Shown here: positions 1-10,490 of the stretch, in pieces
Layout of the letters: each line of letters opens with the position of its first letter
Numbering within the stretch: the first letter of the stretch is position 1
NCBI GenBank assembly: GCA_949751835.1
Contig: CATKHK010000188.1
Coordinates: forward strand, 1-22,605
DNA length: 22,605 nucleotides
Direction: 5' to 3'
Source: Blepharisma japonicum
Taxonomy: Eukaryota; Ciliophora; Heterotrichea; Heterotrichida; Blepharismidae
Position numbers and translations under genes: made by a program
Notes under the pieces: model-generated
Told to the model about the DNA's origin: nothing
The model's database searches: none
The model's input: the letters and a program-made list of their open reading frames with translations, nothing else

Positions 1-756
1 TTCAGCATATTTTTGGTAAAAGATCCATATCTGACAAGTTTCAGCAGGCTCACATTATTTTTCCTAGCACTTTTAGGCCAAATGTTTTTCATGGGTATGT
101 TTTACCAAAATTCAGATTCTTCAAGCGGAAATGTGTATTACAACTCATCTAACCTTACAAACAGTACAATATCCCAAAGTGATAATAATTTATCAGTCAA
201 TTATAGCTGGAACGATTTATGGATCATGATTTGGTCTTCTTTATTTATGATTATCATAACTATTTTACTCCATTTTATGCTGAAAGAAAAGTTAGTTGAT
301 GACCTAATGACTGAAATGCAATACAAAAGAATCAAGCGTCAAAATAAAATTAAACGAATAATTGGGATCATTTTAGCATGGGGTTTTATGTTTTATTTTT
401 GCTGGAGCATCGCCCTGTATGCAATTCAGTTTGATGAATCAGTTAGTAGAACTTGGGTTCTAAATACAGGAGTTAGCTATATTGTTAATATTTGTTTTAC
501 ATCTGTTTTTAAGGCGGCTCTTTATGCTTATATAACTATAAAAGTGGTTGAACTTTGCGAAAGGTATAAGAAGAAGAAGTTTAAACAAAATAATGAATTG
601 GAAAGCGACGAAATGATTGATGATATACCTACTGGGACACAGAGGTCGAAAGATGTGAAAGGGAATGCGAAAATTGCTGATTTAGATACGTCGATTCCAA
701 AAGAAGAGAAAGAAAAAGATGTAGAAAAAACAATTGTAGTGGCACATAAAGTTTAA
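1..756 (+). CDS. C-terminal part of a multi-pass membrane protein, possibly polycystin-1/REJ-like (5' truncated by window edge)
   Basis: The reading frame is open from base 1 and ends at TAA 754-756, so about 251 C-terminal residues are present and the true start lies outside the window. I see about four hydrophobic segments. The first follows a DPYLTSFSRLTLFF stretch and includes GQMFFMGMFY. Then come an Asn/Ser-rich loop with several N-glycosylation sequons, a helix (IMIWSSLFMIIITILLHF), a basic cytosolic loop (QYKRIKRQNKIKR), two more helices, and a charged Lys/Glu-rich tail. The pattern of SRLTLFF helix, luminal loop, helix and basic linker recalls the membrane region behind the GPS motif in polycystin-1/REJ proteins, which are common in ciliates. 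That assignment is from memory of the family and is tentative. All six tryptophans I can see are TGG, unlike the UGA-rich genes downstream. It converges on the next gene with a 197-base gap. Confidence 0.6.
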   Translation, partial: FSIFLVKDPYLTSFSRLTLFFLALLGQMFFMGMFYQNSDSSSGNVYYNSSNLTNSTISQSDNNLSVNYSWNDLWIMIWSSLFMIIITILLHFMLKEKLVDDLMTEMQYKRIKRQNKIKRIIGIILAWGFMFYFCWSIALYAIQFDESVSRTWVLNTGVSYIVNICFTSVFKAALYAYITIKVVELCERYKKKKFKQNNELESDEMIDDIPTGTQRSKDVKGNAKIADLDTSIPKEEKEKDVEKTIVVAHKV

Positions 757-953
757 GCCATTATTAGGATATATTACTTTTCTTTATTAATTGAGCATTA
801 AATCTCATATAAAATTATTTAAAATATATATCAATATTAGGCAAGGTTTTTATAATTCTTCCATCAGAATAGATAATTCCAGTATTTATAAAATTATGAA
901 CCAATAAAAATTGAGTAGATACTTTATTTTGGTTTAAAGATTTATTTTCTATT

Positions 954-2867
954 TTATGAATCAAGGTAATTAATTACTGTTGCATAGAACAGCAACCTAA
1001 GCTGAGAAACTGCATCAATTGTAGCTTTTTGCTGCTCATTTGCTTCTTTTTTTATTTGTATTATTTCTTTGTGTGACTTAGTTTCATAATGAAGTAGGCA
1101 ATCAGATGCTTTTTTGAGAAGTTTTCAATGCTCTTGTTTAATTATTTCTTCTTTTGCCTCAACATTTTCAAGCATTTCTGAATTTTTTAGACTTTTTTGA
1201 ATTTCAACTCTGAGTTTTTGAATTTTATTTTTGAATTCAACTACACTCTCCTGTAATTTAATTAGTGCCTGCCGTGATTCAACTCATCATTGAATTAATG
1301 TTTTTTGCATAAAGTCATCATTTTCACCAAGAGAAATTCAATAAGGATTCATGCTAATTTCACGAGCGATCAAATCATTTGCTTTATTGCAATCCAGCAT
1401 GGCTTCTGATTCTTGCCCTAGATTACTGAGTATGTGAGCACGGTAGCAGAGATATAGAGGATCATCAGGGTAGAGTTTGATTGCTTCATGATAACACTCT
1501 ACTGCTTCAAGATTTCTACCCAAATCATACAGAACATTGCCCTTTTTTAAGTAACAGTAATACCTATCGCAACAATTGTGTTCAATTGCTTTGTTATAGA
1601 ACTCTAATGCTTCAAGATTTCTGTCCAAGTCATACAGAGCATTGCCTTTGAAATAGTAAGGTCTATTAATGCTACAACCGTGCAAAATTGCTTCATTAAA
1701 GGTATCTATTGCTTCAATGTTTCTACCTAAATTATGCAGGGCTATACCTTTTTTAGTGTAGGCTTCATCATATTCAGGATCTAGCTTGATTGCTTTGTTA
1801 TAACATTTTATCGCTTCTAGAATTCTACCCAAGTTGTACAGAGCATCTCCCTTACCAACATAGCTGCATTCTTCTTCAGGAAAGAGTCTGATCGATTCGT
1901 TATAGGACTCTATAGCTTCAAGATATCTGCCCAAATAGCTCAGCGAATCTCCTTTTTTACGATAAACTCATTCATTTTCAGGATTCAGTTTGATTGCTTC
2001 ATTATATTTTTCTATCAATTCAAGATTTTTCGCTATGCAACTTAGAGTAAGTCCTTTATTAATGTAAGCCGCAGCATGATCAGGTTTGAGTTTAAAGGTT
2101 TGATCGTTTCACTTTATTCCTTGAAGTTTAGATCCTACCCTACTAAAAGCTGTATTTTCGCTTATGTAAGTAATATCAATAAAAGTCTTTTGATCTAAAT
2201 CAAATTTGATGCACTCCATAACAGAAAATCAGGTTGAGATGTATATTTTCCCTTTATTATATGAGCAGTCAACTTGACGAGGACTATACTTGATCATTGA
2301 TTTTGCTACTCGTTTTCAAGCATATTCATCTCCAATATCACATTCATAGACTGATCCATTGCATTCAATCAAATAGAGTCTCTCTTTTGCATCAGCTAGA
2401 ATCTTTACTTTCATACTTGCAAACTCATAGGAAATTGTAGAGAAAGAGTCAAGATCAATTGAATATATAAAAAGATTTTTATTTTTATATCCAGAAATCA
2501 TAATATTCTCATTAAATACTATGCTATTGCCTAAACGATCAGATAATGGCATCCGAGTTAAACGAATTCATCTATTTTCATCCAAATCAAATCTGTAAGA
2601 TTTCTTTATTCACCTCATATCTGCATATATATTCAAATAAGAGTTATCATCATAGCTTTCTCCTCCGAAGCAATAAACATTTCTTTTAAAATAAATAGCT
2701 GATGGTATTCATCAAGATGCTCCAGATGGCAGATATCTTTTTTCATAATCTTTATTGATTATAAATTGTTTATAGTTTTTATCATCAAAACAAAAAAGCC
2801 CACCATCTGGAAGATGAACTCAGCGTATACCTGGATCAGATTTCATTAAGGCAAAACGCCGTTCCAT
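954..2867 (-). CDS. Kelch-propeller / TPR / coiled-coil protein (5' end uncertain)
   Basis: With UGA read as Trp, one frame runs from 2975 down to TAA at 954-956. The first in-frame ATG is at 2867 (637 residues). The N-terminal ~270 residues look like a kelch-type beta-propeller, with blades such as NVYCFGGESY followed by YRFDLDENRW and a later glycine-containing hydrophobic strand. The middle holds about seven tetratricopeptide repeats of ~34 residues (about 1355-2085), with the usual pattern: KGDALYNLGR, then LEAI..YN.AI.L.P. The C-terminal ~130 residues are Lys/Glu/Gln-rich with heptad-like spacing, probably a coiled coil. Two consecutive UGA codons at 1284-1289 would stop it under the standard code. 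Such proteins are usually scaffolds for protein-protein contacts; no catalytic residues are visible. Propeller-like sequence continues upstream of 2867 to 2975, where a TAA (2976-2978) closes the frame without an ATG, so the 5' end is missing, shifted or interrupted. Confidence 0.75.
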
Positions 2868-2959
2868 TTTTTCTATTTCACTTTTAGTGTCATAAATGAA
2901 TAGATTAGCACTAGAATCTTCAACACTGATATAGAGACGAGATGCAACGGTAATTATTT

Positions 2960-3206
2960 TTATATTTTTGATAACTTAAACCCAAAACTAGTAGCATAAT
3001 AGGCAATTGGATCATTTAAAATGGTCACCACATCGGCTAGACATTCCTCAACAGCACACCAGACTGGCTTAATAATTCCGAAATTAGAGAGAGGCTTCGT
3101 TTTCAATTGCCATCCCTATCAAGGATCCATCAAAATTTTCAAACCAAATTTTTTGATCCGTCAATGTTTGAGCCAAATAGCATTTTGTTTGAGAAGAATG
3201 GAAGAG
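2960..3206 (-). pseudogene. Frameshifted remnant of an unidentified coding sequence
   Basis: On the minus strand, an open segment below the stop at 3207-3209 reads with a protein-like composition (for example LTDQKIWFENFDGSLIGMAI). It breaks in a CT-dinucleotide run (+ strand agagagag around 3087-3094), and continues in another frame (KPVWCAVEECLADVVTIL, then YYATSFGFKLSKI) to TAA at 2960-2962. One lost CT unit would explain the break. I do not recognise the protein. The segment overlaps the open 5' extension of the kelch/TPR gene by about 15 bases, so it may be debris from the rearrangement that removed that gene's start. It could also be a chance reading of AT-rich DNA. Confidence 0.35.
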
Positions 3207-3682
3207 TTAAATTAATAAAATGAAAGCTCATATTTCGAAAAGAAACACCATTTATTTATGAATAAAATGTTTCCAGAGGCCAACTTTACTGTATTTTGAT
3301 CACTTATCCAGCTAAAAGCCAAAAAAACTGTAATTCTAAGCCAAAGAAATAATGATTCAGATAGTGAGGAAGCTTATAAAAGGGCTTGTTTATCATATGA
3401 GTGTCATGCTTTTGGTCCATTACTTAATCAAGCCTCTATTTTCTGATGTTGGTGTTAGAAATTATAAATATCGATAATAAATGTGCAGGGTTAGTGAGTA
3501 CCTATACTAATATTAGCATATATGAACTTGATCTTTTTCTACTTGATCTATTTTCTTTGTAAAATTGGGTTGCCCAAGCGTACTGATAGTTTTAGAAAAT
3601 GTCACTCAAAAACTTGCCGAAGTTAATCAGTTCATTTTTACTATAAATTTAGTTATAAAATTATTCACTACTATCACTAACT
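3207..3682. other. Intergenic stretch with one weak small ORF
   Basis: No gene is well supported here. A + strand frame with UGA as Trp runs from ATG 3258-3260 to TAG 3456-3458 (66 residues) and has a plausible composition (FPEANFTVFWSLIQLKAKK, then RACLSYECHAFGPLLNQ). It has no family match that I recognise. The bases from about 3460 to 3682 are AT-rich with no coding signal that I can support; they separate this region from the stop codon of receptor gene A. Confidence 0.3.
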
Positions 3683-6600
3683 TTAAAATTTCAAAACAAT
3701 GTCTTCATGATGAACTTTAGATGATTCACGATCGCTGGAATCTATAATCGAGTATTTATCCTTCAATTCGTCTGGTGAGATTTTGTGTGAAAATTGAAAC
3801 TTATAAAACAAGCTGATATCCTTCCCAGGCACAGAGTATAAAAAGTTTGGATAAAATTTTTCCTGAAAAGTATATCCAAATATAGCTAAACACATTCAGC
3901 CCAAGCCTAATAAAGATATTCATATAAAGACGCTGCTGTTGTTGACTAATGAATAAATAGACGAAAGAATTGAGCTTCAAATTACTGCCAGAATTGAAAT
4001 TAGTGCTCATAAATTGATTCTATTATAATTGTAAGGTTTATAGAAAAAAGAATAAGCTAAAAATAGTGTGAGGCATACAATATATAAAAGACCGTACAAA
4101 GAATTGCTGTATTTTCCTAAAGTTGCTTTTAAAGCAATCGCAAGTATTTGAAGGATACTTTTTGCGATCAAATAGTGATCATTGCTACAAATATTTTTAT
4201 CGGAGCTAAGAGATTCATAATAAGGTCTCCATAAAATTGTGCAAGGAATAAAAAAAAGCAAGCCAATTGAAGCAAGAATTGCAAGAGATAAATGCAAATC
4301 ATGCCAGCAGAAATAATTGCAGTCTCCATATAAAAATGATTCAAGGATATTGGAGCTTATACCCTTTGTGCATCGAAATAGTGAATACAGAGAATTGATG
4401 GCAGTAATGAATAATAGGTTGCTAATAAGTGGTAGCAGCTCTTTTGCGATGTCACAGATCGATGCCATAAAAGAGAATATTCTTTTTTCCTCAATTTTAA
4501 AATACAGTAGGATGTAAAAAACTGGTGTGACCAGAGAGACTATTAAAGCTGTATAAATTTTTGGTCAAAAGATTTTGCTGTCATATGTTGTGGTATTTGC
4601 CAAATTTCCAGATATTCAATCGAAACCATTGGAAATTTTTGAATAAATAAAATCTGGACTTAAAGCTAAAAGTTGTAAAGTCTCTATTAATAAGCCAAGA
4701 ATAGCTAATCAATCTCGGAATTTTATTTCTCTTTTATCTTCAATAATAGGAAGTGATGAGCCTCAATACTTCGAAATACGAATAAACGATAGTGCTAGGC
4801 CTAAAACAGTTCAAAACGCGACGACACTATAATATATAATTTCCCCTTTTTCAGAGTCTTGAACCTGTTTACGGATAAAAGGGCAATTAAGCGAATCTAC
4901 TTTGATATCACTAGGAACCTGATTTCCTCCATCAGGCCAAGTTATAGTTTGATCAAAAGTCAGCACAGGATTTCTCACAATTGAATACGAGCCAACTGGA
5001 AAATCTTCCCATATCCCCGTTGTTGAATTAGTTATCAGATTATTAATCCCCACTATCATTTCTTCAGGCTCATTTGTTGAGGTCGACATCACTAATTTTC
5101 CTGTACAGCTGAGGATCCTTTGCCTCCTGATTGATTTTAGAAGAGTGTCACGGTCTGTATAGTCTTCACCAAACTGGATTAAAGTATTAATCGCATTTAC
5201 GGCAAGCCATCCAGTGTTAAAAGCGTGGCAATCATAAGATACAGGAGATTGGCCCCATCACTCTTTTATGCCTTCATAAGTTTGTTTGCCAAAATCTCCA
5301 ATCCACTCAGCTTGAAAAAAAGTTAGCGATCCATAATATAACTCTTCACACTTTGATATAATTTCTGGTTCAAGGCCAACTGCATAATATGGAAATCAGG
5401 AGACAGTCTGGTAAAACAAAAAAATCGCATCGCCCCTTCTCAATCCTAAATCATATAAATGGGATGTTAAATAGAAATTGCTCAAAAGATCAACTAATAC
5501 AAAAAGGGCAAAGATTCTACCATTTGTTTGGATTGCATGGGTAAGATGGCCTTTGTATTCTTCAAAGTCTTTGCGAGAATATGAAGCCTTGATTATTCTC
5601 TTATCTACATCATTCAAAACTTGTATCCCATTTTTATTTGCTACATTCATAAAGCCATTGTATAAGGTTTTTCCTAAGGTCGTGTTTTCATACATGACAA
5701 CCACATTTTTCCAGCCAAAAATCCTCATCATAAGTGCCATTGTGGCGGAATGGAGCTCAAAACCTTTTACCACTCTGGTAAATTCAGGGAATCGACTTTG
5801 ATCGTTGAGATCAGTAGAATAACAAAAATCCCCAAGTATTGGAATTTTTAATCCCATTTCTCTGAAATCACTAATGGTACCTAAACATACTTCATCGTGG
5901 ATCGATGGTATGAAAATAACTCCAAACTTGTCTTTCTGATTTAAGAAGCAGTTATAGGAAAAATCGTGCTGATAATACTCTGCACTGCAATCAGTTTCAT
6001 GCAGCTCTAGCTCAAAATTTTTAATTAAATTTGTTTTGTTTGCATAATTGAGTGCATATAGTGTTGGAATCCTTATAATTCAAGTTCCTCTGTGGACAGC
6101 CCCATCATAGTTTGAAATGCCATCAGAAATTGATATCTTTATTTTTGAATTATGTGAATCAGGAAAATCGTATGTATTCCCAGGAAATATTGGGGCTTTA
6201 AGTAGATTGACTTGGCCATTATAGATAGTCCCAATAATTACTCTCTGCCCATTTTGAATATTCACAATTGAAAATCTATATCCTTCCATATCTAAGTATT
6301 TTTTAAGTACAAAATTTGATTCTGATAAGGTATTTATTTTTTGAAGAAAATTTAAAACTGAAGCATTCTCATACTCATCGGAATTCTTTACAAATTCAAG
6401 ACCTTCTTGAACTATAATTATAAGACCTTCTTGGTCTGCGCCTCATATGCCTTTGCTTCATAGTATTATTCCTGCATTTTTATTATAAATTTTATTTTTT
6501 ACAAATGACCTTAATAACTTATTTGCTCCTTCCCCTTCATTTAAAATAACAGCATTATTTAATCCTGTAGTTTTTACCTCTTTTCCAATAAAATAATTAG

Positions 6601-7108
6601 TAGCATCCTCGTTTCTGTCATTCGGATAGCAATATAAATTCTTATTATTTATATCTGAATGAAAAAAATTACTCAGTTTTATTGCACTTTCCGAGTCACT
6701 ATAAATCAAATTGTATTGGTACCAATTCAAATAAAGTAAAAAGCTCTTTAAAGCTTCATAATGAGCTTGTTCAGGAAATAGAGAAAAATAGCTTCAGTCA
6801 GAAAAATTTTCAAATGGCTCTCGAACTATTATGTGAACAAAACTATATAATTTTGCAGCCTTAGCAAGCTTTACTTGTAGTAGAATGTTGTAAGTGACAT
6901 CGATTGCAATGCTATATTGCCACATAAAGCTGTCAATTGGATCCTCTATTTTCACTTCGACAATGTTTAGTTCTGTCACATTCAGATCAGAATTTTTGAA
7001 AAAGGCAACCATTTGGCCTATTTTGCTTTGGTTGCTATCTTGGCCTATTGCAATAATAACTGTTGGCAAGCAGGAAGCTATATGTATAAGAAATATAGCC
7101 AAAATCAT
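3683..7108 (-). CDS. Double Venus-flytrap multi-pass receptor-like protein, diverged copy (gene A)
   Basis: A single uninterrupted frame of 1141 residues, given UGA=Trp, ends in TAA. The ATG at 7106-7108 was chosen because it is followed directly by a good signal peptide (MILAIFLIHIASCLPTVIIA). The frame stays open upstream to another ATG at 7214-7216. Residues ~20-340 form a degenerate first ligand-binding domain. Residues ~343-720 are a clear ANF_receptor-type domain: FPEFTRVV, then MRIFGWKNVVVMYEN (Trp ~466), a conserved QAEWIGDFG, and CTGKLVM near its end. Cys742 (NCPF) precedes about nine hydrophobic helices. A Cys-rich external loop carries FRCTKGISSN and DCNYFCW, and PYNYNRINLW lies before the last two helices. 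The tail keeps a conserved helix (ISPDELKDK) and ends Ser/acidic-rich. I infer a cell-surface sensor. It is the most diverged of the four intact copies and the most distant from the telomere. Confidence 0.85.
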
Positions 7109-7784
7109 TATTATATTTCATCAGATATAAGATTTAGAATAAAACCATAATTACGAATGATGTCGGATCTCAAAATAGATTCAAGAAGACTAAGAGCTAT
7201 AAGGCTTGAACTCATGCAATATAAAATATAGATACAAGGAATGGAGCCCTTTGTGGACCTGAGAAGGAAGCCCCAAGAATTAGGCATAATAGTTAAAAAT
7301 TAAACCGAGAACTAAAAAGACTAATAAATATTATTTTAAATTCTATATATTCAGAATGTTCAATTTGATGATAAAATAATCAGAAGAAAGAAAGCTATAA
7401 TAATTCTATTATTCGGTGATTAAATTTAGTCTACATTCAAAAAGCTTAGCATAGAATTTGAAAGATAATATTGTTTTCTTAGTGTGATAAAGATAATAAT
7501 TATGTATTTGGCATATTGATTTTAATTTAATTCTATTCTCAGCAACTATCTTAAAATAATTTGAAAAATCACAGAGCACTTTCTATCATTTAGGAATTTA
7601 AAACAGAGAGGAGAAGTTGAAATTCTGAATGGCAATCTTAAGAATAAGCAATTAGGAGCCAAAAGCAATTATAGCACTTAGAGCTTCAAGCAAGATGTTC
7701 TCCTAGATAAAAGGATATCTATCTATATATTGAAGGATAAAAATCTTCAAATAGATGTATATTTTCCTAATTAAAGGAGTACCC
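7109..7784. other. Gene-free AT-rich stretch upstream of gene A
   Basis: Apart from a possible N-terminal extension of gene A (open frame to about 7216), I can support no gene here. The right part (about 7600-7780) contains short open + strand stretches such as GEVEILNGNLKNKQLGAK, broken by TAG. They match no other part of the array that I could find by eye. It may hold the promoter of gene A and the eroded 5' part of the + strand pseudogene that begins near 7785. Confidence 0.4.
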
Positions 7785-8815
7785 TATAATTGGAATTTAT
7801 AACATAAAATGAGATGAGAGTCCGCAAAAATTATATGAGGATCTAGTTGAGTATACAACTATAGCAAAGTTCAATTAATCACGTTTTACAAAAGCATAAT
7901 ATGATATGACGATACTACAAATGTACCTAGCGATACAGTGGATTATGAAAATGTCTGCCCGTTTCCTGCGAGAGTAATTTTTCGTTCAACCTCAAACTTG
8001 ATGCTTTATATGAACTTGCAGCTGGACTGGCAGTTATTACGTTTTTTGAGTCTTTTTGGATTTGAGAAAAATGTTTAAAACAATTCAGGATAAAAAAATT
8101 AACTGAGTCTGCTCATATACAATTTGAGGATTATATTTTGATGGGAGTTTTGGTAATAGATTTTTTCCAGTTTATTTCTCAAGGCCCAGATATCAGCAAA
8201 TTATTTCCTTGATTATTTTTTTATGCACTTATCCAATGATTAATTTTGACACTTTTGCTAGGATGATAATTATTGAATTTATTTATATGTCGCAGTGGTA
8301 ATTTCAAGCTATTGAATTTTTACAGCTTTTGTTTTACAGATTAAGTAAGTTTTTTAGATAATGCTAAAGCATGCAAGAAATCTTTCACTACTATTGCTTG
8401 TGCCAATGATTTCGGTTCTTTCCAGTATTTTTCAATGTGATGAAGGGATTGGCGATGATAATATTACAGAATCTTTTATAAAGCAAGAATGTACAACATA
8501 TTGCTGGAATGGTAAATATATCTTATGATGATGAGGTTTTCAATAATTTCATTATTATCCTATATTCCTTTAGCTATTTTTCTTAGATATTATTATGAAA
8601 TTATCAATTGTCAATAAACATAAGAACTAATCCAATTTTTTACAATAGAGAAAGCTATTTACCAAGTAATTATCGTTGTTTTGAATAAAACATTAAAAAA
8701 TTACAGCGAATTATTGCATGGAATTTATTGTATAATCCTTTTCCTTTTACTAATTTTACTATGCCCTAAACAAAATGCTTATAACTATCACAGAATGAAT
8801 TTTTGATTTAGCAGA
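7785..8815 (+). pseudogene. Broken + strand copy of the receptor family (end of second flytrap domain plus membrane domain)
   Basis: The + strand reads in pieces as the C-terminal half of the array family. The pieces in order are: VQLITFYKSIIWYDDTTNVP; VCPFPARVIF; a long in-frame run from ~7995 to ~8240 containing HIQFEDYILMGVLVIDFFQF and SQGPDISKLF; ARNLSLLLLVPMISVLSSIFQ; CDEGIGDDNITESFIKQEC with TYCW; then NKTLKNYSELLHG and AYNYHRMNFW. Several frame changes and UAA/UAG stops separate them. A small deletion has removed the PIIGNIAF-like stretch of membrane helix 4. No signal peptide, first flytrap domain or start is present. This is the only copy on the + strand. It stops at NYHRMNFW near 8815, where a minus-strand copy's C-terminus begins, so this is an inverted, truncated relic and not a working gene. 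Confidence 0.8.
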
Positions 8816-10250
8816 AATCACATTTGCTATAGAAAACTTGAAGAAAATTATAATATTCAAGACCTTTTAAGTGAAAAGTTTGCTTGGCAGTAATTTTCAT
8901 TGAATTATTATCCCAAGTTCTATCGCAATAGCCCATGTAAAGTATTGAAGAGTAAGTCATAATACTGATGATTCAAATTTTGTAAGCCAATAAATTGTTA
9001 ATAAAATAGAATTCCATACAACCCCCAAGATATGAGATAATTAATCAAAAATTAATTCTGTTATAATTGTAAGGCAGTTGCTTAAACATAGTAAAATAAA
9101 TATTGAGAATATAATAATGCAACAAAGTCCATGCAAATATTCATCATAGACTTTTATGGCTTTATGCATAACTATTATGATAGCCTGGATAGCAGTTTTT
9201 TCAATAATAAAAACTGGCTATGTTCTTACATTTATATGCTCGCTAATATTTTCATAATAAACCCTCTAAATTGACTTGAATATTAACTCTTAAGTCTTTA
9301 GACACAGTCATAAACTCAGGAAAAACTGTTTTATTCTGCAAAGCAATTGAAGGAGAATATGGAGAAATGCTTGGTATTGAGCAATTCAGAGACCTTAATG
9401 TATAAATATAGCTTATTGCAATATATTGGTAAGCGGATGTTACAAAGCCGACACCTGGGGTTGAAAGTAGTTTAGAAAAGCAAGAAAAACCATAAGCTGC
9501 ATTGTACACTGCTTCCCCACAGTCAGTGTGGGTTACTTTTATAATAAAGTCGTCTAAATTAAGAAGATTTTTCCAGTAGGTTAAGGCATAGAATTCTCTA
9601 TTTGCGATTCTTGCAATTGCAATATCAGAAATTGTGCCTGGATTCGTGGTCCCGTCTGTGATCCATATATTTAAGTCAGTAGTAGGGGAGTTTGGAATTG
9701 CTGAAGAATTTCCTGGATAAGTTAGGTATTCAAATATCATTAAATTCCCATTAAAAATATTCCCTACTATAACGATTTTACTATTTTTTGTTTTAAAAAA
9801 ATGTGAAATTTGATACAGGATGATGACTGATTGGATTTTTATTTAAAATTGAGCAAGTCTGAAGGTTCAGAAGGAAGAGCCAGAATCAGATTTAAAAATT
9901 TAATAAAGGCTAAGTATTCATAGCCATAATGGCTATGAGCAGCTTCTAGACCAGATTCTGAGTAGCCAATAACTCCATTTCCACATAAATTTCAGGCACT
10001 TTAACTTCCTATAATAACTTCGGTTCCGAATACCATCAAATTGCTCTTTTCAAACTTTTAAGAAGCAATTTTGTGCTTTCCCTCTATTTAAAATTACAAT
10101 ATTTCTAATCCCAGTGGGCTTAATTACCTTACCGATAAATAAATCAGTCACGACTTCATTATTACTATTTGAGAAATAAAGCCAATTGCAATTACTATCA
10201 TAAAAATAATTTTCTATTCCATATAACTTATCATTGACGATGAAGTTTTT
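8816..10250 (-). pseudogene. Internally deleted, frameshifted minus-strand copy of the receptor family
   Basis: On the minus strand, starting near 10245, parts of the first flytrap domain are readable (NEVVTDLFIGKVIKPTGIRN). They are followed by frameshifts through the region matching SESGLEAA and LAFIKFLNLIL. An intact stretch follows (9740 down to ~9265) with YPGNSSAIPNSPTTD, the Trp-containing start of the second flytrap domain, PGVGFVTSAYQY and FPEFMTV. Around 9265 the sequence jumps, in a different frame, to the membrane domain (YYENISEHINV, IIEKTAIQAIIIVM, YLHGLCC). Compared with intact copies this removes roughly 490 residues. More frame changes follow, and the recognisable end is IIIFFKFSIANVISA near 8820-8870. 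The N-terminus and signal peptide are not recognisable. The copy was probably once a full member of the tandem array between A and B. Confidence 0.8.
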
Positions 10251-10490
10251 AAAACATAAAATTTATGATAAAGTACGAGGATTCAATAAATTGATGGTGG
10301 AATATTTTATTATTTTTAATTGAAGAATCGCTCTATTTGGCTGTTTATAGGCAAAAAGTAATAATTCAACTTAATTCAGGTTTATTACCAGGAACTTATA
10401 ATTTTTCGCTTTGTGAAACAAACTTAAATGAATATAAACTGAGCATATGATTATAAAAAATTGGTAAAAATTAATAAGGGCTATTAAAAT

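Noticed and set aside
3021-3215. 64-residue + strand ORF
   Set aside because: It lies opposite the frameshifted minus-strand remnant, begins after no promoter-like signal, and has a composition expected of an antisense shadow.
3801-4010. 69-residue minus-strand ORF with a Gln run
   Set aside because: A different frame from gene A over the same bases; the gene A frame continues through with conserved helix and tail motifs.
3683-7108. Ionotropic glutamate receptor
   Set aside because: There is no S1/S2 ligand-binding pair around a pore loop. About nine helices follow the flytrap domains in one block.
6894-7130. 78-residue + strand ORF opposite the start of gene A
   Set aside because: Antisense shadow of the gene A signal peptide and first domain.
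10265-10456. 63-codon + strand ORF (with UGA=Trp) between the minus-strand relic and gene B
   Set aside because: It has an ATG and a plausible sequence (for example GLLPGTYNFSLCETN), but no relative in the window and no recognisable motif. At this length in AT-rich DNA I cannot separate it from chance.
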